A stretch of 32,522 nucleotides of DNA from JAISGQ01 sp964500965 (GTDB lineage Bacteria > Bacillota > Clostridia > Oscillospirales > Acutalibacteraceae): positions 1-32,522 of the forward strand of contig CAZCQZ010000024.1 in the NCBI GenBank assembly GCA_964500965.1, given 5' to 3'. Position 1 is the first letter of the stretch; each line of letters begins with the position of its first letter. Of the stretch, positions 23,686-31,576 are shown piece by piece. The notes under the pieces are model-generated. The model was given only the letters and a program-made list of their open reading frames with translations, had not been told where the DNA came from and made no database searches. The position numbers and the translations under genes were made by a program.

Positions 23686-26600
23686 ATGGCGTTTTTCAAA
23701 CGCTTCAAAGGACAAATGATAGACCCGGAGCGTGCACGGCCTCTTGCGGAGGATATGCTGGGAGAGCAGCCGCAGGAGAGCACCGATGCGCCCAAAGAGC
23801 CGGAAATCCCGGTGCGCGGCTTTTTTGAAGCGCCTGCCTTTTCGGAGAAGCAAACGCCGCCAGAAAAGGCAGCGTCAATTCCCGATAAGGCGGAAAGCGA
23901 GAGGGCAACGGAAGCTGTGGTGCCTGTTCCTGCTCCGATGCAGAACGGCACAGAGGAAAAAACCGTACCGGAGCAGTCCGGGCAAAAGCCCAGACGGGGA
24001 AAGAAATTTTCCGGCGGCTCAAGAAAGCGCGGCGTATTTACTCCTGTTCTGAACTTTGAAAACGCCGAAAACGACCCGGCACTTGTAAAGCCGGTTAAAA
24101 AGAGCGCAGTCAACAGGGAAATGGACAATCTTTCAAACATTTTCGATACTGCGGAAAACACAAAGCTGCCGGTGGGCAATGAAAAATCGGGAATAGAGCC
24201 TGAGCTGCCGAAGATGACAAAGGCGGAAAAAGTGCCTGTTACCGCTCCGGTTGTCGAGCCTGTTCAGGCTCAGCGCAGAGGTAAAGCACAGCGTGACCCC
24301 AACAGGCAGAAGCCCGAACACCCGGTGTCCCTTGCCTTTGCGGACCTTTCACGGCGCGAGGATTTGACTGCGGAGGAAATCGAAGATGCAACCGAGATTT
24401 ACGGCATAAAGTATCCTGCGAGCTTTGATACCTCTACCTGCGATTATACGGGCAGAGCCATTGATTATTCCGACTTTTCTCTTTGCAATTCTCTCAGGTG
24501 GGAGGATATTGCATCGGCGGCTGATATTTCGGGAATAAAATTCCCCTCTGCCTTTGATGTTGCCAATGCGGACTTTTTCGGCAGAAATCTGCGTGGCTGT
24601 GATTTTTCGGAGGTATATGCAATGCGCTGGAAGCACATTGAAGCCGCCGAAAACATCACTTCAATAAAGTACCCCCACACCTTTGACATCGGTGAAGCAA
24701 GCTTTAATTCCCGCGATATTTCCGGCAGTGACTTTACACTGGTAAAGGATTTTTCGTGGAAAAGCATTGAAAACGCGGCATCCATAACCGGCGTGCGCTT
24801 CCCGGCTTCATTTGATTTGAGCGAAGCGGATTTTACCGACCGCGACCTTACAAACTGCGACTTCTCCCGTGTAAAGAGCATGAAGTTCGAGGATATTGCA
24901 CGTGCCGCTTCAATAAAGGGCATTGTTTACCCCGAATGTTTTTCCTTTAAGGATATTTCTTTCCGCGGCAGAGATATTTCCGGCAGTGATTTTTCCGCTG
25001 TCCGCGACTTTGATTTTGAGGTAATACGCCGAGCGGATTCTCTCCGAGGTATAAAATACCCGGCAAACTTCGATGCCGATTCCGCCGATTACACCAATCG
25101 CGATATTACATCCAGCAATTTTTCCCGTGTAACCACTCTCAGATGGCGGCATATCGCAAAGGCATCTTCAATCAGAAAGCTTATTTATCCCCCCACCTTT
25201 GATATTGACGAAGCGGATTTTACAGGCAGAGATATAGATTTTTCCGACTTTTCGCTGTTGCCCGGAATTAACTGGGACCGCGTTCAGTTTGCGGAAAGCC
25301 GTGACGGTGTGGTATATCCGGCAGGCTTTGTTGAGCCTGTGCCTTATGAAAATGATATTCACGGCGCAATGCTCATATACCTTTTGAAGCTGTACACCAG
25401 AGAATACAAGGGCGAGCTTGATGCTGACCGCTTTTACGCGGATATTTCCGCTCTTTATCCCGGTATTGACAGCGAAAAGGCAACGGAGCTTATAAACGAA
25501 GCGACAAAGGTTTGGGACAGCGACAACGGCAGGGCGCGTATTGAATGTACCGCCCGCGAAGCTCTCATAGGCGATAAGCTGTATATGGTCAAGCTGGGCT
25601 TCAAACTGCTTTATCCCACCTACGGAACGGAGAAAACCGTTGAAAGCCTGCGCACCGATTTGGGCAAGCTTTTCAAAAAGCGCGAAAAGCAGAAGCTGGA
25701 GGACAGACTTTCCGACCTTTCAAAGGGCAAGTATCTTTCCGCCTCCGAAATGAGCGCACTGGGCTTTGTGCCGGAAAGTGAGCGCAAGGCGGCACGTCAG
25801 GTAGTTGTGGAAGCAGAAGCCGAAAAGGAAGCCGCGCCTGAAAAGCCTGTAGAGAAGCCGAAAGCGGCAGAGCCGCCGGTGGTGGAAAAGCCCAGAGTTT
25901 ACACCTTTGGGCAAATGCCTGTTGAAAATCTTCCCACAGCCGACGCACCGCTTGACCTTACTCCCACCGAGGTAATTGACCCGGAGGGGGTTGCAGAGGA
26001 CGAGCCTGTAACGGAGGAAGTAAAGCCCGTGACTGTAACTGTCACGAGCGAGCCTGCTTCGGAAAAGCCGACACCGACAGTGACAAAGCCTGCCGAGGAA
26101 GAAAAGCCTGCGGTTATTGACGATGTGGAGATAAAGCCCGTTGACCTGACCGCACTAAAGGCTAAAAAGGCTGAAAAGGCACGGCGAAGCGGCAAGCTTT
26201 CCGACGAGGAAAAGGGCATACGCACAGGCGTTATGGGTATGCTTCAGTACATAAGCAGAAATGTTTCCGATGAATCCCTTACAAATTCCGAGCTGTTTTC
26301 GGAGTTTTTGAAAATATACCCCGGAGCCGCTCCGAAAGAGGTTGCGGCAATGGCTCAGTTTGCCAACAACACCCTTGACGGCAACAATGCCGACACGCGA
26401 GCGAAGCTGTTTATTTTCGCATCAAAAGCACCTACCGACATCAAGCACAGATTGCTTGACTTTGCCTACAACAGGTATCTTTACCGCCTGACCGAAACCG
26501 AGGAGGAAAACGTTTTCCGCGAGTTTATGATGGCACTTTGCGGAACTCTGTTTGACGATTCGCCGGAATACGAATATTCCGGATTTATGCACAGGCACGA

Positions 26601-29154
26601 TATTCTCAAAAAGCCCGCTCCTCAAAGAGAGGCGGCGTACCGCAGGATTCCCTTTGATTCAAACGTGGGCAGGGCAAATCTTTACGCCAACGAGCGGTTT
26701 CCCTATTACCGAACCCTGCAACAGCTCGGCTTCCAGAGCTTTACCTTTGACGCTCTTAAAGACAGCCTTTATATAGAGGTCGGTGACAGCCGACCCTATG
26801 AGGAGCTTGGAAAGCTGTGCTACAGGGAAAAACAGCCCGGTCTTATGCAGTTTGTGGTAATTGAAACCACCATGGGATACCTCTATCTTGAGCAGAGATG
26901 CATACGTGATTGGGACGTCACCGAGGAAACCGTGTGGCGCACTGCCGAGCGGAATATGCAGAAGCTTGATATGCGCGCACGTTATTCGTTCTCCACCGTT
27001 GAATATACCTCTTTCAGATATTTACAGGGCAACCTTGCCTCGTGGGTGCTGACCGCGCCTAAAATGCTGGAGGAGCTTTCAAAGGGCAGAGATATTATAC
27101 TTGCCGCACCCTGTCGTGAAATCGTGTACATTGATTTCTATGAATTTATTTCCGTCAAGAAGCTTCTTGACTTTGTTTCACGCTACAATTGCACCCTTAT
27201 GCTGGGCGGTGAGGAATACGAGCATCCCATAACAGGCGATGTTTTCATATACCACGCCGACGATAAGACCGTTGAGCGAGTCAACGACGAAAGCTATATA
27301 CTTCTCGGAGATTCCGTTGCAAGGCGTGAAGTGCTTCATTCCGTGCTTCCCCTTAACATCGAGGTAGATGCCGCAGGCTTGAAGCGACCGAAGATGACCG
27401 ATGAGCTTGAAAACGTTACAGACGAGCAGGTTACGATTCAGGAAGCGGTTTATACCATACTGCGCCTTTATTCCGAAATGAACGGCGACCGCGATTACAC
27501 CGTACCCTACAACGCGGCAATGGCGATTTTCGATGAGGTGTATTTTACAAGCGATTCCGTTTATCCTCCCGCACGTGGCAGAGAACAGCCCGACCCCATG
27601 GAATTTATTGATGCCGCCGCACGTCTGGCGGTAAAGGGCGGCAAAACCGTTTGCTGGCTTCTCGTTCAGGCACTGCAGCACCTTTGCGGCGATATTAAGT
27701 ACGAAACGCCTACCAGTGCGTCAATTCGCCAGACCGTGCTTGAGCAGATTTACGGCGACAATGCTTCCGCCGTCTGGCTCAACTGCGCGACTGCGGCGGA
27801 GTTTAACATGCGCTCCGAAGCACTTAGGGAGTACGAGGAAAAGGGCGTTGAAAATCAGCGTCTTACTATTATAGATTCGCGCCTTGAGCTGCTTTTACAC
27901 TCACTGACCCTTATTTTCCACCAGTTCGGCAGAAAATACGCGCTGGGTCAGGTGCGCAGGCATATTCACAGGGCAATGCCGGAGGCTCAGTTCAATTACG
28001 AAATCAACCTGACCGCGTGGCTGCCTGCGCCGGGCGATGATGTGGACGTTGAGGTGCAGTCGCAGGGCATGATTCTCCGAGGCTTTGACCGCATTACTCA
28101 GGAGAGCATACTGTCCGCAATTGCCGCCGCTATCGGTGATAACGACCTGTCCGCAGGTGAATGGCCGTTGCTTGTGTTTATCAAGCTTGTCAAGTACGCT
28201 TATCTTGACCCGGCGGAAATGGTGGAGAGATTCTTTGTCAGCCGCAGCAGGCTTATTCCCTCACAGGCGGTGCTGAAGCAGCTTTACTACAAGGATTTGA
28301 ACAATGAGTTTGTAAAGCACAGCCGCAAGGCGGCAAGGGTGAATACCGTTGACGAGGATTCCTTTGAAACCGACAACCGCCGTGAAGCGGAAAAGCCGGA
28401 ATATGCGGAAAGCTTTGAAAGCGTGCTGAGATTTAACACCGATTATGAGGAGGAGGCCGCTCCCGATAAGCCGGAAATGCAGTTTAAATCCGTTGAGCGC
28501 GGCTATCTTGAAAAGAGCATCAGCTTTGTTCTTGAGCCGGTTGACAAGGCGAGCGCGAATCAGCTCCGCGATGCGGCGCATTTTGTGACAAAGCTGTTCC
28601 ATGTGCCGGAAACTCACTTCATTTCCAACGATGATATAGAATGCGAGCTTCATTACGGCATCTTGAGACGCAAGGTACAGCTTACGACCCTGCGTTCCAT
28701 GGCGTGGACTCTTTACAATATAATGATTGAGCAGGGCAAGGAAATGTGTGACGTAACACCTGCCGATGTTCGCAAGGCAACGGAGATTGTGGAGGTCAAC
28801 AATCGGCTTAATTATAAGCCCGGCGGAGCGTTCCCCACACTTTGCTCGATGAGCCTTGACGGAGGAATGTTCATTCCCTGCTATGAGCAGATATTGTATT
28901 TTGCCCAGGAGCTTTTGCCGGAGGTTAAGCTTTACAGCCTGTTCTCACTTCAGGAGGAGCTTGCCGCCCTTGCACCGGCGATGAAGATTGTTTACGACAT
29001 TCTCAAGAAACAGCGACAGGGCGAGATTTTGCCGCCCAGAGGCGTGCTGTACGATACCGTGTGCGCGTGGAGTGCGCTGTGCTTTGCCGCCGCCGATTCC
29101 TTTGAGATTGCCGACGGCCCGTCAAATTATAACTATAATCAGATAAAGCGGTAA
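23686..29154 (+). CDS. 1822-residue cytoplasmic protein with seven 43-residue tandem repeats; unknown function
   Basis: I do not recognise this protein as a whole. It has no signal peptide or membrane helix. In order: a charged, Pro/Glu-rich, probably disordered N-terminus (about 30-205); seven 43-residue repeats (227-527) and a partial eighth to about 546; a helical segment (about 550-690); a second Pro/Glu/Val-rich linker (about 706-825); and about 1000 residues of folded, mixed sequence to the end. Each repeat has the form W..I..A..I.GI.YP..FD followed by three pentapeptide-like units (for example ADFTG-RDLTN-CDFSR). Segments near 555-600 and 840-890 look alike (both contain a LYPG or IYPG core), suggesting internal duplication. 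The start ATG 23686 follows AAGGAG. It sits right behind the PP2C gene, so it is likely the phosphatase's partner or substrate (inference). Confidence 0.85.
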   Translation: MAFFKRFKGQMIDPERARPLAEDMLGEQPQESTDAPKEPEIPVRGFFEAPAFSEKQTPPEKAASIPDKAESERATEAVVPVPAPMQNGTEEKTVPEQSGQKPRRGKKFSGGSRKRGVFTPVLNFENAENDPALVKPVKKSAVNREMDNLSNIFDTAENTKLPVGNEKSGIEPELPKMTKAEKVPVTAPVVEPVQAQRRGKAQRDPNRQKPEHPVSLAFADLSRREDLTAEEIEDATEIYGIKYPASFDTSTCDYTGRAIDYSDFSLCNSLRWEDIASAADISGIKFPSAFDVANADFFGRNLRGCDFSEVYAMRWKHIEAAENITSIKYPHTFDIGEASFNSRDISGSDFTLVKDFSWKSIENAASITGVRFPASFDLSEADFTDRDLTNCDFSRVKSMKFEDIARAASIKGIVYPECFSFKDISFRGRDISGSDFSAVRDFDFEVIRRADSLRGIKYPANFDADSADYTNRDITSSNFSRVTTLRWRHIAKASSIRKLIYPPTFDIDEADFTGRDIDFSDFSLLPGINWDRVQFAESRDGVVYPAGFVEPVPYENDIHGAMLIYLLKLYTREYKGELDADRFYADISALYPGIDSEKATELINEATKVWDSDNGRARIECTAREALIGDKLYMVKLGFKLLYPTYGTEKTVESLRTDLGKLFKKREKQKLEDRLSDLSKGKYLSASEMSALGFVPESERKAARQVVVEAEAEKEAAPEKPVEKPKAAEPPVVEKPRVYTFGQMPVENLPTADAPLDLTPTEVIDPEGVAEDEPVTEEVKPVTVTVTSEPASEKPTPTVTKPAEEEKPAVIDDVEIKPVDLTALKAKKAEKARRSGKLSDEEKGIRTGVMGMLQYISRNVSDESLTNSELFSEFLKIYPGAAPKEVAAMAQFANNTLDGNNADTRAKLFIFASKAPTDIKHRLLDFAYNRYLYRLTETEEENVFREFMMALCGTLFDDSPEYEYSGFMHRHDILKKPAPQREAAYRRIPFDSNVGRANLYANERFPYYRTLQQLGFQSFTFDALKDSLYIEVGDSRPYEELGKLCYREKQPGLMQFVVIETTMGYLYLEQRCIRDWDVTEETVWRTAERNMQKLDMRARYSFSTVEYTSFRYLQGNLASWVLTAPKMLEELSKGRDIILAAPCREIVYIDFYEFISVKKLLDFVSRYNCTLMLGGEEYEHPITGDVFIYHADDKTVERVNDESYILLGDSVARREVLHSVLPLNIEVDAAGLKRPKMTDELENVTDEQVTIQEAVYTILRLYSEMNGDRDYTVPYNAAMAIFDEVYFTSDSVYPPARGREQPDPMEFIDAAARLAVKGGKTVCWLLVQALQHLCGDIKYETPTSASIRQTVLEQIYGDNASAVWLNCATAAEFNMRSEALREYEEKGVENQRLTIIDSRLELLLHSLTLIFHQFGRKYALGQVRRHIHRAMPEAQFNYEINLTAWLPAPGDDVDVEVQSQGMILRGFDRITQESILSAIAAAIGDNDLSAGEWPLLVFIKLVKYAYLDPAEMVERFFVSRSRLIPSQAVLKQLYYKDLNNEFVKHSRKAARVNTVDEDSFETDNRREAEKPEYAESFESVLRFNTDYEEEAAPDKPEMQFKSVERGYLEKSISFVLEPVDKASANQLRDAAHFVTKLFHVPETHFISNDDIECELHYGILRRKVQLTTLRSMAWTLYNIMIEQGKEMCDVTPADVRKATEIVEVNNRLNYKPGGAFPTLCSMSLDGGMFIPCYEQILYFAQELLPEVKLYSLFSLQEELAALAPAMKIVYDILKKQRQGEILPPRGVLYDTVCAWSALCFAAADSFEIADGPSNYNYNQIKR
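24364..25266 (+). repeat. Seven 129-bp coding tandem repeats (43 residues each)
   Basis: Units start at 24364, 24493, 24622, 24751, 24880, 25009 and 25138, and a degenerate eighth starts at 25267. Spacing is exactly 129 bases with no insertions. The DNA has diverged far more than the protein pattern, so the array is old and kept by selection rather than recent slippage. Confidence 0.85.
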
Positions 29155-29158
29155 TAAT

Positions 29159-29196
29159 AATGGGCTGTAAAAAACACAAGTTTTTTACAGCCCATT
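29159..29196. terminator. Terminator of the PP2C/repeat-protein unit
   Basis: A perfect 16-bp stem (29159-29174 with 29181-29196) ends in AAAAAA/TTTTTT at the loop. It begins five bases after the stop codon. Confidence 0.82.
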
Positions 29197-29321
29197 GTCT
29201 GCACTCCATAAACTAACCCATTCATTCCGATGTTGCCGATTTTCGTTCTGAACGTCTTTCTTATACTATTGAATAATAGTATTAAAGCATATATTGTAGC
29301 TTAACAAGGTGAAAACAGGGA

Positions 29322-29379
29322 TAAAAGCACAATATATAGCGCAAATCTGCCGCGCAAAGCGACAGGTATGGTGCTTTTA
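29322..29379 (-). ncRNA. Candidate structured RNA element (two nested stems)
   Basis: The outer stem TAAAAGCAC (29322-29330)/GTGCTTTTA (29371-29379) encloses CTGCCGC/GCGACAG (inner stem, about 29347-29365). On the plus strand the inner stem has a C-A mismatch; on the minus strand the same position is a U-G pair, so the minus-strand transcript folds better. No gene is attached and no family is recognised. Confidence 0.3.
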
Positions 29380-29479
29380 CCGCCGTAAACCCCCGACTTC
29401 ACACCCAATCGCCTGTATAATACAGAATATACAGTGTTGATAACAATGTATAAACACAATATCTTGTGCGTATTACCGC

Positions 29480-29508
29480 TTGTCAAAGAATGATGCCGAT
29501 GCTATAAT
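29480..29508 (+). promoter_or_regulatory. Promoter of the small orphan gene
   Basis: -35 TTGTCA (29480-29485), 17-base spacer, -10 TATAAT (29503-29508) with an extended TGC. Confidence 0.8.
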
Positions 29509-29538
29509 AACAGCAGATTTGAGGAACGGAGGAGACAT

Positions 29539-29775
29539 ATGAACGAAATAACCGCGAGAAATACAGGAGAAAGAATTTTTTGCGTGCTGACAAGCCCCGA
29601 AAGGGAGGGAGAGCCGTTCGGAGTGAGCGTGTATGCCGCAGGCGAAAACGGACTGCGCCGCATACTTCAGGCGACAAGCCCACGTGACGAGCTTCTCGGC
29701 TTCCTCGAATTGATGCAGGAGAGCGGACACATTCCCGAAATGTCGGGAAAAAGCCCCTGCGCCGCGGAGTATTAG
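29539..29775 (+). CDS. Small hypothetical protein (78 residues)
   Basis: The gene has a strong promoter, a strong GGAGGAG ribosome binding site six bases before the ATG and a terminator hairpin behind it, so it is very likely real and expressed. The protein (MNEITARNTGERIFCVLTSP, then FGVSVYAAGENGLRRILQAT and DELLGFLELMQESGHIP) is soluble with a predicted strand-strand-helix plan. It vaguely resembles the small DUF6514-type proteins of Clostridia, but I cannot confirm this. Function is unknown. Confidence 0.75.
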   Translation: MNEITARNTGERIFCVLTSPEREGEPFGVSVYAAGENGLRRILQATSPRDELLGFLELMQESGHIPEMSGKSPCAAEY

Positions 29776-29816
29776 TGCGTGATGTGGATGGAACGATTCG
29801 ATACAAATTCCGCGTA

Positions 29817-29854
29817 AGCAAAAACAGGCTGTGTTTTCACAGCCTGTTTTTGCT
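29817..29854. terminator. Bidirectional terminator between the small orphan gene and ymdB
   Basis: A perfect 17-bp stem (29817-29833 with 29838-29854) with a four-T loop. It ends one base before the ymdB stop codon and serves both convergent genes. Confidence 0.88.
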
Positions 29855-29855
29855 G

Positions 29856-30626
29856 TCATCGAATGTCCAGACGTTCAACGCCTGTGCAAAGACCGCTTTT
29901 CTCGTCAATCTCGAAAAGTACGGCGTTTATCATCTGCTCACCCTCTGTTTCGTAAAGCAGTCTTGTGGGCATTTTCGTTGTCATTCGCTCAATGGCGGCG
30001 CTGCTTTTGACCCCCAAACAGGACTGCACCGCGCCGGTCATACCGACGTCGGTTATGTACCCCGTGCCGCCGGGAAGCACCTGCGCATCGGCGGTCTGAA
30101 CGTGAGTGTGAGTGCCGAAAATCGCGCTTACCGTGCCGTCAAGATAAAACGCCAACGCCCTTTTTTCGCCGGTTGCCTCGGCGTGGAAATCAATTATTTT
30201 GATTTTTGCGTCCGATTCGTCAACAAGCTTTTTCGCAGTGGCAAAGGGGCAATCAAGCGGCGGCAGGTCAACGATACCGAGAAGATTTATAACCCTGACT
30301 TTCAACCTGCCCATGTCAACATCGCAAAAGCCGATACCCGGAGCTTTATCGGGGTAGTTGGCAGGGCGTATTACACGGGGATTTTCCTCGTACAAATCGT
30401 AGCTTTCCTTGCGCTGAAAGGAGTGGTTGCCGGTGGTTATCACGTCAACGCCGCAGTCAAAAAGAGCCGCGGCGGAATCGGGAGTAATCCCGTTGGTATC
30501 GGCGGAGTTTTCGCCGTTGGCAATGACCAGCTCAACGGATTTCAGCCGTTTCAGCGCAGGCAGACGAGAGCGCAGAAAATCTGTCGCCACACTGCCGGTA
30601 ACGTCGCCTATGCAAAGAATATTCAA
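29856..30626 (-). CDS. ymdB: YmdB-family metallophosphoesterase
   Basis: YmdB is a cytosolic phosphodiesterase that in Bacillus subtilis hydrolyses cyclic nucleotides and influences the choice between motility and biofilm. The 256-residue protein has the two-metal set: D8 in IGDVTGS, E39 and N40 in NGENSAD, N67-H68 in TGNHSF, H148 in DFHAEAT, and H173/H175 in GTHTHVQT, followed by YITDVGMTG. The start is TTG 30626, seven bases after AGGGGG; the open frame continues to 30776 but those codons overlap mtnN and lack homology to the family. Two bases separate it from the mtnN stop, so it is translated from the mtnN transcript. Its length is close to the family norm of about 260. Confidence 0.92.
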   Translation of the reverse strand: MNILCIGDVTGSVATDFLRSRLPALKRLKSVELVIANGENSADTNGITPDSAAALFDCGVDVITTGNHSFQRKESYDLYEENPRVIRPANYPDKAPGIGFCDVDMGRLKVRVINLLGIVDLPPLDCPFATAKKLVDESDAKIKIIDFHAEATGEKRALAFYLDGTVSAIFGTHTHVQTADAQVLPGGTGYITDVGMTGAVQSCLGVKSSAAIERMTTKMPTRLLYETEGEQMINAVLFEIDEKSGLCTGVERLDIR

Positions 30627-30628
30627 AA

Positions 30629-31318
30629 TTATTCCCCCTGTGCGCCAAAGGCGGAAAGTATGATACGGGAGCTGATGTGAGACGAGTAAGTGCGAAGCTC
30701 CTGATAGGTCATGCCGTCGCCGGCATCGTCGGAAATGCACCTTACCGCGGCAAATGGAACGCCTGCCATGAAGCACACCTGTGCAATAGAGCCGCCCTCC
30801 ATTTCACAGGAAACAGCACCGAATGTGTCGGCAATCCACTGTGCCTTTTCGCGGCTTGCCACAAACTGGTCGCCGGTGGCAATTCTGCCCTCGTGTACGC
30901 GGATTTTTCCGTCGGCACGAGCGGCAGTAAGCAACTTTTGGCGCAAAGCCTCGTTGCAGGGGAATTCAACACGGTTAATAAGAGAAACCAGACCCACAGG
31001 GTCACCGAGAGCAGAGGTGTCCACATCGTGCTGAACAAAGTCCTTTGCGATAACAATATCGCCCTGCTTCAGCTCCGGAGATACAGAGCCGGAAATTCCG
31101 GTGTTAATGATTTCGTCTGCGCCGAAAACGCTGATAAGTATCTGAGAGGTCAGCGCCGCGCTGACCTTGCCGATTCCGCCGACAACGGCTACGGTGTCGT
31201 TGCCGCCGAGAGTGCCTTTTTTGAAGTGCAGACCGCTTATAACCCGTTCCTCGGTGATTTCCATTGCGGCGGTGATAAGCTCAAGCTCCACGTCCATTGC
31301 GGTTATAATTCCAAGCAT
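30629..31318 (-). CDS. mtnN: 5'-methylthioadenosine/S-adenosylhomocysteine nucleosidase
   Basis: MtnN (Pfs) cleaves adenine from methylthioadenosine and S-adenosylhomocysteine, recycling the by-products of SAM-dependent reactions. The 229-residue protein starts MLGIITAMDVELELI (E11), continues with VVGGIGKVSAAL and NTGISGSV, and carries the catalytic E174 in CEMEGGS and D197 in CISDDAGD. ATG 31318 follows AAAGGAAAG; an upstream extension of the frame to 31462 runs through the promoter and the palindromic repeat and is rejected. It is the first gene of a two-gene unit with ymdB. Confidence 0.95.
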   Translation of the reverse strand: MLGIITAMDVELELITAAMEITEERVISGLHFKKGTLGGNDTVAVVGGIGKVSAALTSQILISVFGADEIINTGISGSVSPELKQGDIVIAKDFVQHDVDTSALGDPVGLVSLINRVEFPCNEALRQKLLTAARADGKIRVHEGRIATGDQFVASREKAQWIADTFGAVSCEMEGGSIAQVCFMAGVPFAAVRCISDDAGDGMTYQELRTYSSHISSRIILSAFGAQGE

Positions 31319-31349
31319 ACATATCTTTCCTTTATATGTGTTTTTTAGA

Positions 31350-31378
31350 ATTGTACTACAAAACCGACAAGGTGTAAA
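31350..31378 (-). promoter_or_regulatory. mtnN-ymdB promoter
   Basis: On the minus strand: -35 TTTACA (31373-31378), 17-base spacer, -10 TACAAT (31350-31355). Confidence 0.72.
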
Positions 31379-31436
31379 CAGCTTTTTGCTTTGACAAGCT
31401 AATGATAATCCGGCTTTCGTTGAAAGGGAAAAACAG

Positions 31437-31547
31437 GCTCCCCTGACAAGGGGAGCTGTCAAAACCTGCGGTTTTGACTGAGGGGTAGTTGATAAAAGGC
31501 AAGATTACAAGCAACAGACAATCCCTCAATCAACAAAATGCGTTGAT
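31437..31547. repeat. Palindromic intergenic repeat element between sleB and mtnN
   Basis: It consists of GCTCCCC/GGGGAGC (31437-31456), GTCAAAACC/GGTTTTGAC (31458-31478) and a third hairpin AATCAAC/GTTGATT near the right end. TGACTGAGGGG at 31474-31484 recurs inverted as CCCTCAATCA farther right (about 31523-31532). On the minus strand the outer hairpin is followed by CTGTTTTT, so it may also terminate sleB. Elements of this look (CCCTCAGTCA with GACAGCTCCCC) are common between genes in gut Clostridia, as I remember them. Confidence 0.6.
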
Positions 31548-31576
31548 TTACCGCAGGCGGCTGAAATTCCCATTGC

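Larger units (their letters stand above)
29197..29538. other. 342-base non-coding stretch with hairpins and a promoter
   Basis: It contains an A+T-rich palindrome ATACTATT/AATAGTAT (29263-29282), a nested stem structure (29322-29379) and the promoter of the following small gene (29480-29508). No credible coding frame was seen. Confidence 0.55.

Noticed and set aside
24364..25266. CRISPR array or recent tandem duplication
   Set aside because: The 129-base periodicity is in-frame coding sequence with diverged DNA, not short identical repeats with unique spacers.
29775..30680. A 301-codon plus-strand frame opposite ymdB
   Set aside because: It is antisense to an intact YmdB with all metal ligands, and has no ribosome binding site.
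30677..31348. A 223-codon plus-strand frame opposite mtnN
   Set aside because: It is the shadow of mtnN, which has all its catalytic residues and the right length.
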